From contig OX235271.1 in assembly GCA_944472155.2 (NCBI GenBank), positions 117,681,329 through 117,745,328 of the forward strand: a DNA stretch of 64,000 bases, written 5' to 3'. The notes below the pieces were generated by a model. That model was not told the origin of the DNA. It made no database searches and saw nothing but the letters and a program-made list of their open reading frames with translations. Positions 36,662 to 47,200 of this stretch are shown here, one piece after another (position 1 is the first letter of the stretch; every line of letters begins with the position of its first letter). The translations under genes were made by a program, and so were the position numbers. The stretch is from Trichobilharzia szidati (taxonomy: Eukaryota; Platyhelminthes; Trematoda; Strigeidida; Schistosomatidae).

Positions 36662-36674
36662 TTACCTGATCGTT
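36662..36674 (+). repeat. Right target-site duplication of the RTE/SR2-like element
   Basis: TTACCTGATCGTT, directly after the (AAT)n tail and identical to 33255-33267. Confidence 0.85.
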
Positions 36675-37639
36675 TCTAATCAACTTCTTACAACATGAAA
36701 CCGATTTCTATGTTGAAATAAACAGAAAACCTAAGACATTTTTGCTAATTCAGAAAAAAACTGGTAACTTGAAGGTGGATAGTAATTTATGTTACTTAAA
36801 TGAAACCCAAGAAATGGTAGGGTTTGACTTGCAGGGGATGTTAGTAAATTTATTCGGATATGGATATATTTGAGGAATATTATAAATTTAAATTGGAGAG
36901 CTGTACAGCAAATATTGTTAAACGGCATCTGAGTACATAAAATTGTCCTTATTTTTAATTAAGATTTATTTAACATAGAGGAATAGCTGAAATATGAGTT
37001 GAACAGTTGTCTAACGGTAAAGAAAGCAGAGCACTGAAACAGTATATTTTGGACTGTCAATCTTATTTGGAGCTATTTTTCAATATTACATTAAAGTTTT
37101 GTATTCTGACAAACTGTCTGTCTCTGACCAGTAAATTTGATCCTACAGTCACCTATCATTTGGTGTGCGATACACTATGTCATTCTGATCCCTGTGGTCT
37201 GCCACTAAGCAGTTTCTTTGTTAATATGAAAATTTTAATTAAAGATAATTCACTAACTTCGTAGTACACTGTGTAAAAGCAAGTCATACCAGACTCTAAA
37301 TAGAATGCTTGAAAAACCTACGATTAGGACGAAATTTGAACAAACAAACATTCGGTTAAAAGATTTGCGAACAGAAGTAGACTTTTAACTGAATTAGATA
37401 TGAAACATTTGTATACCTAAGACCTTACAATGGATTTAACGTCAGGCAAATAGGTCAGAGTTATCGATCTTGGCTATTCAAGAAATCATAATGCAAAAAT
37501 TCAATCAAATATAAATTGTGAAACAATTAGTCCCTTTCATAAATTTGAATAAGGCATTAAGAAGACAAATTTCGCGAGATGATATCATTTCGTAGTTTCT
37601 TTACAACCGCTTTACAACTAACATGGTTAACAATAATAA
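36675..37639. other. Intergenic DNA with a small Penelope-like fragment
   Basis: A+T-rich. Bases 37523-37600 (+) resemble 51705-51790: AAACAATTAGT-CC and TAAGAAG-C at the same spacing. This suggests an old Penelope-related piece. No other feature recognised. Confidence 0.4.
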
Positions 37640-37713
37640 AATAAAGTTCATGACAATTACTCAGTTAAATAAAAACAAAAGTACATACTAATGACCAATC
37701 ATATTTAGATAGG

Positions 37714-38871
37714 TCAAGTAGTCCAGGGTAGGCGAAGATTGAAGTCTATTGACTTTTGTACACACAGTTTAGGCTGTATGTGATTAATCCAAAGTGCTTC
37801 CATCACCTTCAATAACCTTGAATTAGAGTTATGTGAAATAATTGTAAAACAGTCATTAATATTTATTTTGTGACCTGACATTAATAAGTGTTTTGCAATG
37901 GATGATGCTGGATTGCTATTCAGATTACTGGCATTGGAATTTTCTATGTGATTTAGTAGCCATTTTGGAACATGTTCTTTCCGACGACATTGGAACATTC
38001 TGTTAGTTCTACCTATATAGGTGTCACCGCAGCTGCAGGTGAACTTGTAGATACAGTTTGAAGTAGAGTCCACAGAATTTCGTCCTTTAATCGTAGGTAC
38101 AGGGATTGAAAATGTTCGGCAAGTGAGGAAAAGAGATGCGGCGTTGAATGTGCGTTTGATGGCTGACCGGAGTCTTTGAGCTGTCAACTGCATAATCTGA
38201 TCACCCTTGAATGGTAGGTTAATAAAGATAGCTTTCTTTGGTACCGAAGCTGTCTTTTCGAGATGTGGTCTTTCTTTACTGTGACAAGTGATAAAGTTTT
38301 CCGGATAACCATTAGCTAATAAAACTGAATGTATATGTCGAAACTCATCCATCACTGTGTCACTCGTGCATATTTTTCGGGCCCATGAGAACAAACATTT
38401 CACTAGGGAACGTTTATACTGGATAGGAACAAAACTGGTAAAATGAAGATATTGTCCACTCCACGTTTGTTTACGAAAAATAGATCCCTGAATCGTACCA
38501 TCATCTCTCCTGGTCATTGTAATATCGAGGAAACCGAGTTTGTTATTCGATTCGCGTTCGGAAGTCACTCGGATATTTGGATGAATATGATTAAATAGAG
38601 TAATAAAGTTTTCAATAGATTTAATATTATCACCAATAATGAGAGTATCATCTACATAACGTTTATACAGTATAAATTCTCCAAGCATACCTTGCATTTG
38701 TCTCTCCAATTTCGACATGAACATATCTGCTAACAGGGGCCCAAGAGGGCTACCCATCGCAACACCATCAATTTGTTTGTATGCCTTTTCTTGAAAGGTG
38801 AATCTAATATTTTCTGTACACATTAAGATGATGTCTCTGATGTAAGTTACAGGAATAGGTAAGTTTATCAA
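37714..38871 (-). CDS. Penelope-like RT C-terminal part with GIY-YIG endonuclease
   Basis: 385 codons open from the inversion junction to a stop at 37714; the first codon (TTG) is only the truncation point, not a true start. Residues 37-50 GVAMGSPLGPLLADM and 72-75 YVDD are RT motifs B and C. The GIY-YIG nuclease, the hallmark of Penelope-like elements, starts near 274: IYKFTCSCGDTYIGRT with the CxC-G insert, R296/H300, SSIAKHLLMSGH (H328) and catalytic-type E358 in MEALWINHIQPKL. The RT uses the nicked target as primer. No internal stop or shift is seen, so this half is young. Motif A with its catalytic Asp lies in the inverted segment, so the copy cannot make a functional RT. Confidence 0.88.
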   Translation of the reverse strand: MINLPIPVTYIRDIILMCTENIRFTFQEKAYKQIDGVAMGSPLGPLLADMFMSKLERQMQGMLGEFILYKRYVDDTLIIGDNIKSIENFITLFNHIHPNIRVTSERESNNKLGFLDITMTRRDDGTIQGSIFRKQTWSGQYLHFTSFVPIQYKRSLVKCLFSWARKICTSDTVMDEFRHIHSVLLANGYPENFITCHSKERPHLEKTASVPKKAIFINLPFKGDQIMQLTAQRLRSAIKRTFNAASLFLTCRTFSIPVPTIKGRNSVDSTSNCIYKFTCSCGDTYIGRTNRMFQCRRKEHVPKWLLNHIENSNASNLNSNPASSIAKHLLMSGHKININDCFTIISHNSNSRLLKVMEALWINHIQPKLCVQKSIDFNLRLPWTT

Positions 38872-38995
38872 GGATAAGGTTGTGTTTAATTGACATAGAA
38901 TCTTTATTCACCAATGTTCCCCTTAATGAAACGGTTGATTTCATTTGCGATTACAACACAAGCAGTGGGATAAACTTACCTATTCCTGTAACTGA
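38871..38995 (+). pseudogene. Inverted 5' segment of the Penelope-like RT (motif A)
   Basis: Reads IDIESLFTNVPLNETV, the PLE RT motif A with its catalytic Asp, and ends at NLPIPVTDSLS, where similarity stops. It belongs immediately upstream of the minus-strand frame but points the other way. Confidence 0.75.
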
Positions 38996-39086
38996 TTCGC
39001 TCAGTAAAGCACGATGAGTACAAATCTGTTCAGTGGTGTAATTGCTCCTTACAGACAGTTGTTTTTATTCCATAACAGAAATTTTT

Positions 39087-39219
39087 TTTGATACAGTATT
39101 ATTTATTTATCTATGATGTTACAAACATATTTCACTGCTAATGATTATATTACGTTTACAAGATTATGAACAATAAATTCCGCTCGAGACGTCATCAATG
39201 AGTAAATAATACTGTATCA
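39087..39219. repeat. Inverted repeat unit of the palindrome family
   Basis: GATACAGTATTATTTA (39090-39105) is exactly inverted at 39204-39219. Inside lie a decayed left-type copy (about 39106-39150) and a right-type copy with ATTATGAACA, CGCTC, GAGACGTCATCA (39163-39198). This is the same head-to-head layout as 17203-17614 but with a much shorter centre. It sits 95 bp beyond the Penelope element. Confidence 0.6.
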
Positions 39220-41109
39220 ATACATGTTTTAATAAATTAAATTATTCTGTTACAGAATTATACGTATCACAGAGCCAAAATTCCATTCCCGCACGGGCTT
39301 TTTTGTCCACGCTCCAGCTTTCCGTGAATTTTTTCTGTGTTTAAAAAAATTTTCCTTTAAACTTCTAAAAATACGATATACTATCCTCACAACCACATAT
39401 TTTCGAGCGAACCGTAGAAAGAAGATAATTAATTGCCAGTGTAGTATTTCTCAGAAACTACAAGTCATGGTTACGTTTTAAAATTTCAAGATTCGATTCG
39501 GACAATATAATCACCATGTGGTATAATTTGTTTATGGTTGCGTAGTCACTGGTTACTGAATGAAATGCATGATACATGAAGTAGATATTAACATGTTTTA
39601 GACTAAACTGAATTCACAGATAGTATTTAATCTACCTTCATAAAACTTGTCGACTAGTCAATTAATCAGTAAGGGGAGTTATTACAACTGTCTATCAGTC
39701 AAACCCAGTGTGAATGAACGTGGAATGTCTTACGGGTTGATTTTGATCACAACGAATTTTTAAAAACCTCTTATAGTCTCTAAGTACTGTCGTTAAGTGA
39801 TGCCTATGACATATTGCATAATGTTTTGAACTACGTAGTGTAGAGGACGACGGGGATCCTAATGAGTGGTTTGTTTTTGTATTTTGTGTAGCACAACGTC
39901 TCAACAGTGACTAGCATGTGACTTAGGTGATGATCAACGTCCTTCTCTGATTTAAAGCGCACACAGACGGTAGTTACTCTGAATACATTTTTTCCAGTTC
40001 ATTTAAATCTTGTTTCATAGTAGTTAAAAAATATGCATGAAAGAGACTTGGACTTAATTAACTAGGTAGTAGTTTTCATAATGGTGAAAGAATCTGACAT
40101 GCTTTCCAACCATTACACTTCTACAGACAGTACTGCATATCTTAACTCACTCAAAAGAGAATGTGTGAATTAAATATACTTTCACTTTTTCATTGAAACC
40201 AACAATTTTACTACTTACACTGAAAGCACATGATCCATCTGCTCATTGAGCTGCAGCTAAAAAGCACTGAGAGATTTGGAATTTCTTATGCTTACTAATT
40301 TTCCTATGATCACGCTGAGGTGGGGTGAGTAACAAAATATCAGGTAGATCAATAAACCGCCGCGTTCCATAAGACCAGTTCACCTAGAAATGTGATATTA
40401 CGAAGAAAACAGAAAGCCATGAAAGTCGTCCTTTGTCTCAATCATATTAAGATCTTTAAAATGGAAGGATAAGCTGCCTCAGAGTTGCAGGTTAGAACTA
40501 ACTTCAGAAATTGCTAAATCCTTCGTTTAACTGAAACTGGAAGTAACTATTCAAAAAATCGTACAAATAATTATCATCAAAGCTTATATTTTTGAAGTAA
40601 GAATATAAATTGAAAGGAACAGAATATTGTAGAGTAAAGGTTTAGGCTGATTGAATGAAATGTTTTTTTGAATAGAATAGTTGGGAATAATAAAAACCAC
40701 ATTTGATTCGCAAACGAAGTAGATCATATCAAAATAAGAGAGTATTTTCCTTGATATGTAGGCATATTATATGAATTTGTGCAAACACTAATGTAAAGTG
40801 TACAACTTTACACTTATTTTTCTTAGTCTTTTAGTGAAAAAGCTCTTTGTCTAAGATATCTCATCTTATTCTTGTAAAATGAGCTTTGGCTGCGAAAGAT
40901 ATGAAATTATTTTTTTTAAAGGAAGCTAAATGATTTTTATTCTAACGAAACTGTTTTGCTATTGGAAGTTAACAAAGTTAAATTACTTAGTGCAGAAAAT
41001 TTCAAGTGTTTTTCATTCAATTATAAAGACTAGGAATTTGTTTGTCTAGTATAAAGTTAAACAATAAACAAGCAGAATTATTCTTTCACATGTAAATGAT
41101 GGAAATGTA
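39220..41109. other. Intergenic DNA downstream of gene 2
   Basis: A+T-rich with no recognised gene. Transcription of the minus-strand gene probably ends within or just before this stretch. Confidence 0.5.
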
Positions 41110-41129
41110 TTTATTCCACGTTGTTTATT
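41110..41129 (-). terminator. Polyadenylation signals of gene 2
   Basis: On the minus strand AATAAA overlaps the stop codon (41129-41124) and recurs at 41115-41110. Confidence 0.5.
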
Positions 41130-41208
41130 ATGGCGACAATAATTTTATGCAATCACGCAGACGATCTACTTCATAGTTGATTTGATCTAAACTACTCTCC
41201 AAACATTT
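41128..41208 (-). CDS. Gene 2 terminal exon (26 codons plus stop)
   Basis: After TTTTCTCACAG, phase 0, it reads KCLESSLDQINYEVDRLRDC IKLLSP and TAA. Amphipathic heptad spacing and the adjoining poly(A) signals support it. It lies 5.3 kb from the previous exon. Confidence 0.6.
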   Translation of the reverse strand, partial: KCLESSLDQINYEVDRLRDCIKLLSP

Positions 41209-44200
41209 CTGTGAGAAAAAATAAACAGAAACAGAGAAATAATTAAATATTTGAAAACAGTGAAAGTTAAAAAAAATAAACTTTCATCGCGCAAGCTAAT
41301 GCTGGAGAAGATATAGAACAAGAAAGATATCTGAAATCATGGAAACACCATCGTATTTCTTTCACAAAAAGGATAAATATCAGGTATACGATAAATGAAA
41401 TCACACTGAAGTACCATACTACTTAGTGAATTCAGGGATTAACTTCCCAGTTGGAAGAAAATCTTGTATGCAGATAGATAAATAGTGTTTTCCGCTTAAC
41501 TTTATTAACATTTTACTGGGTGATCTGAAAGACCAACTTCTTGCTTCATCTCTACCACCGACTTCGATGGACTAAAAGTTCTATACTAATTTTACCATCT
41601 GTTAACCACCAACACTCAATTGTTAGAAATTTACACATTAAATTTTAATGAACCTATTAAAAATCATAGTGGGATAAAGCATATTTACTTTGTGAGTGCA
41701 ATTGCCAGAGATTTCGCAGTTAGTTAATAAAAGTATTTGACTCATTAAAGTAAACATTTGTACCAATATTTCTTACCTAGAGCATACTGCCGTAACGCCA
41801 GACTTTATATCGATGGTTGAATTGGGGGACCTAGTTAAAAATTTGGTTTGGAATTGCGTAAGATTGACATGTAGGTGACTGTGAAATTAACAGAAATATT
41901 GTAGCCTACTGACTTTTGTTTTAAGAAGACAGGCATTTCACTTTTGAGTTATTAAAACAAATGCTAGACTTACATTACATTACACCGTAAAATGATATAT
42001 TTCTTACACAGACATAGTTACTTACACTTAATACCAAAAGAAGTTCGTGAATGTATTCACTTGAGATAAATTCAACAATTTGCGTTTAGTTACTATTAGT
42101 AGTATGAGATTTTCACAGTAAAAACTGAATGAGACAACAGTACGTACACAAAAATAATGTTCATTTTCAGTTATTGGAAACTCTCTGTAAGATAAACCTG
42201 GCATTATTAGGTCTATGAACATTTTTTTCAAGAAAATATGCGACTTTAGTTGGAAGTCGAAAAATTATTTCAGTCTGTGAATAAGAATCAGTGAATTAAT
42301 TGCATTTTTAAACTCCATTTGAATGTTTGACATCCATTGACTACGAAAAAAGAAATTTGATCAGACACAACGCTAATGCACATGAACCTGAGCGATTCTT
42401 CATAAAAATCCTGATATGATGAAATGCTTTCAATATTAAACTCGTTCAGGAATTTGAACTAATCTTATTTTCATTGACCCAATCAGAAATTTCTTTGCAT
42501 GTTTCCTCTTAAAACTGTTTCATATTATCCGTAATTCAAACTAAGTTACAGATGTGGGATTTTTAAATGAAGAATTTGATGTTTAAATTTTCAAAACAAA
42601 TGGGAAAAATGTCATAGTTCTTCCATTCAGTCATGACATAATTTTACGGTAGTAGACAGTCAGAACTCTCCTAAGCGATTGATCTACCAACTTATCAAAG
42701 TGAATTCGAAAGTCATATTGTATTTATATATTCATTGGTGTTTAAATTTCGGTAGTAAAACATCTGTGCAGAATACTTAAATGTTACTACTGATAAATAC
42801 CTACTGACTCAAAATGTAAAGTTTAGAAGTAATACACTTCTTTTATGACGTTACATATCTGTTAGTATACATTTTGTATTACAAAGACTAATAATTCAAT
42901 GAAATACTACCTAAGTTATGTATGGGTTGGTCAGTATATAAACAGAATGAATGAAGTTCAATGTTGATAAGACATGCACTATTCCGATAACATTTCGCAT
43001 TTGAGAGTATCTGAGCTCGTTTTAAATCTTCCAACTTCAAAGTGCCTGATACTTCAAAGTACATGTGTTCAGTTGAAGACGTTCATTTTGATGAAAGAAA
43101 GGTGATTTTGGTATTTCAGAGAATTTTAGAAGTTTGCAAAAGTGAGACATCGTATTTTCCTGAAAGTTATATAGTAACAAAATATCATCCAGGGAAAATT
43201 ATTTAGAACACTGGATTATTTTGCATCAACTCACATTAGGATTCTATGAGTAACACTTGTCAAATGGATTTACCTACATAATAGTTTACACTTTGAAATT
43301 AAGGCTTTACTTACTGCCTAAAAAAATAATAAAGGTACTCACGTAATTCTAGTGATGAAATCTCCGGCCATATACAAAAATACAAACATAAGACTATCCA
43401 GAAAATCATTCTTAAATGTTACTAAAAAGCCATCGTGCAGTCACCCATCTAAGCTGTTGAAAGAGTGTTTTGAACAACGTTTAAATTATATCATGTATCT
43501 GTTATTATAAATTTCATAGACCAAAGCCAAAGTTCATTACCAGGCAAACCTTTAATATACATCTTATTAATTACTTTACTTGTATGAATCTGTAGGTATG
43601 CTCTTAAATATCATCCCAAACAATCTTGAACCAGTCAAACAGAATAATGGTATGGGGTATTGAATGATAAATGATAGGTAGACTAAGAATTCACTTTTAC
43701 TACAAACATACCACGAAAGCAATGGATGTTAGAAGCTCACACTATTATTAAGAAGTCAGTTAAATCAAAATCACAGCATGCGCCTTCAACAGAGGAACAC
43801 ATTTTTAGTTCATATACTTCACTATCCTGTAAAACCTATTGAGGTTGTTATTATTGTTATGATTATTACTGTTCTCTTGGGTTCCGAGTGGAACATAGGG
43901 CTTCAACAACATATCATCTCTTTGTTTCATTTTCTTCTGCCCTCTTCAGCTGGCCCCCAGATTTCCCGCAATCTCTTATCTCTTCCGCGCACGGTTTCCT
44001 CCATGTCACTCTAGGACTACCTGTTCGTCGCTTCCTGTTGTTGTTCCACTCGAGCGATGGCCTGGTTCGCCAAGTCATTTGAAAGTATCTTCAGAATGTG
44101 TCCTATCTATCTGCATTATCTCCTGTATACTTGCCAAGCAATAGGTTATCGTTTGTTCGTTCCCAGAGTCTCTTGCTGCTAATTCTTTCTGGCCGTTTGA

Positions 44201-47200
44201 TTTTTAAAATGCAGCTAGCGAAGGCAAGTGTAACTTGTTGGAAATGCTTTTCGTCATGCGCCAAGTTTCTGACCGAACACAGAACAACTGACTGACTTCA
44301 CATTTGTGTTGAAAATCCAAATCGTGTTGCTTATGCTGAGTGCAGAAGATTTCCAAACTGATTTCAGATTAATGAAGGTGTTTCTTGCCTTTCCAAATCC
44401 GGCTAACTTTAACATCTTCATCCGTTCCACCTGTGGCTGGAACAATGGTTATTATTGAAAACCTTTATTGAATTGCTTGTCTCACTAACTAGTAAATCTC
44501 AGTTTACTGGTTAATTAGTAACACTTTCTTTGCGTAATGTTACAGCCTTGAGTTTGACCAATAAGTGGGTTACTGGTAGGCATAACATAATAGTTTCAAT
44601 ATAAGACGAGACAACTGATCAGTATACCTAGGTTGTTAACGTCTTTTTAGTTGGTCGATTCATTCTGGATTAAATGTACCTTGACACTAATGCAGATCCT
44701 AACGAATCTACTAGTTGACAATCATAGATTTGATAATAATTCAAAATTGTGCACAGTAAATATCTTCTATGAAATACAGATGAGTGCATATTTGAAATAT
44801 CAGGTAGATTTTCCATCATTAATTGCAAAATAAACAAGTTTGTTGCCCTCACACAGTTAGCTTCTTCAACAGAGAGCTCAGACAATCAACTGTTAAATAT
44901 ATGCTGGAACAGATAATGTGCAGTTTGGAAATATACTATGTTCAGTGATTTAAACGAAGTATGGCACGAAAAGTTATCGATTCCTTAAATTATATACTAT
45001 GCAATAAAAGTATAATTTATAAATATCAATTCATTCTGAATATATTTTAGAAAAGTCAGAAAAGTATTTTTTTAACTTTTTTTAAACTGTGATTATCACT
45101 TAGATAATATCATAGATAATAAATACTAAATAAGGTAATAGAAATATTGCGCATTTTCAAACTAGCTTTAATTCAGAATATTTAACATTATTATTATAAC
45201 TACCATTAAAAGTTACAAATAATGGTACTAAAATAATTATAACCATTTACTACTTATACTACAGAAACTAATACTACTACTAACTACTATCTAACTGTCA
45301 TTCTGCTTTACCTTGTTCGGTGAGGACTTTTGATATTTTCACATGAATTGATGAAAATTAACTCATTCTTTCATTAACAGCAACATTAGAATTCGTGCAT
45401 TTATACAAAGCATATAAATCCAGTAAACATCCCCATTGTCGTGATAAATGTAATTTTATGAGTAAAGTAAAATACATGCATATGTATGAACATACTCTGA
45501 ATAAAAGTATATAAACTAGTAAATAAATAATATGTAGTACTAAACTGTAGATTAGTATCAAAAAGGTGAATCTATACCTATCTGTATATTTTACAGGATT
45601 TCGATTTTTACTTGAATTACCCCTAATTCAATATATCAATATAAATTCAGATTCACTCAGCTATCAGTTTATGTATGTTTAAGCTGCGAAGGCTTAAGAG
45701 TCAAGTTGCCTCTATCATCCGTTTAGGATTATACAATTAACTGAATTACTTCTACCGAGTATCCATGGAATTTTATGATCTTGATTGGTTTGAGTCGAAA
45801 ATATATTGGAAATCACAACTGCTTACTACTTGTAAAGTATTGAAAGGCAGTCTGACAATCAGTACAGTTTATGCCAAAGAATAAAAAGTATTGTAGATGG
45901 TATTTCAGTTGCTTAAAGTCTTCTCAGAATTTTAAAAGGGAGATGTAAATGATCTTATTAGTATCAATGAAGAGTGACAAAAGTGTTTTTGTTTAAAACC
46001 TTGTATTCACTAAAAGTTTCTCTGCATTTAACCAAAGTAGGTTGTTGAACGTTGATACACCTTCAACTTTAAGTCTTACAACTATTCACACTTCTAAACC
46101 TGTAATTCAGTTAACAGCAATATACTGTTGAAGTAAACACTGATTAACTATGGTAAACGTAAACTTATCTACCATGGGAGTTTTATAAATTTCAGCATGT
46201 TGATTAGATGCAGTTTGTAGTGTGAGGAAGTATTTATTGTTACTTTTCTATATAGTCTATCATGTAACACTGTTTGCCAAATGAAAACAGATACTAAGAT
46301 TTATTGAGCCATCAGACGGAGGTGTAGAAATCCATATTAAGCGTATTCTGTGACATCATCGTTTCAAACTGGGGTGTTTTGCATTAGATTTCCTTGAAAC
46401 TTTAACACAACGAAAACCCGTTTTTATCAATACAGTGTCGTGATGGGAAGTGTTCAATTTTGTGAACGTAAAAGCAATCTTAGGCATCTGCTTACCGTCT
46501 CTGGAATTTTTATATGATGCGTTGAATATGACTGAGGCATGCGTGGTCGTTCAAATTCACTATCACCACGACTACTGTGTCGTAAGTATTTTGAATGCTG
46601 CCCGTCTCTAAAACGACGGTCGAAAAGGGAATGTGACATAACAGCCTGTCGATTTGACGGACGAATCACTTTCATTGTTGAGTAAGGTCTTGAGCTTAAA
46701 TTTTGACATGAAGTGTAACAGTCTCTGTCCAATGATTTAAAACGTCTTGTATTATAAAACTGTCCAAAGCTTGTGCTTGGTCTGGCTGAAGACGGGGCAG
46801 GATACAAGTCATACGGTCTGTTCAGACCGTATTCGTCTAAATAACCAGAAACTGAGGCTGGGCGATGTCTATTGACTCGAAGACCATGACCACTGAATAC
46901 AGATGGTAATACTGGCTGGTCATGAACTGAAAGTCAAACAACAGAGTACGTTATTATTTTCAACAACTACGTTAACAGTTGTTTAAAAATACTATGTGCA
47001 TAAATTTCACTAGAAAATGAGCAGATATAATAGTGGACCAATGAGATTTTATAAACTCCTATTACAATCACACGGCAACTGCTTGAAGATTAAGGTGCAG
47101 AACTAAAACTTGACGCTAACAATAATAATCATCATTATTTCGACGGTTACAACATTCTCTCAAATTTGTAATCCTGAACTAACTACTGATTTGAAAATGA

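Larger units (their letters stand above)
37640..38995 (-). mobile_element. Penelope-like retroelement, 5'-truncated, with inverted 5' segment
   Basis: The 3' segment (38869 down to about 37640) lies on the minus strand and holds the RT/GIY-YIG frame. The 5' segment (about 38871-38995) lies on the plus strand and encodes the residues directly upstream: LCLIDIESLFTNVPLNETV, then DFICDYNTSSGINLPIPV. Both segments share 25 nt (38845-38869 and 38969-38993, inverted). The exact 3' end is unclear. Confidence 0.8.
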
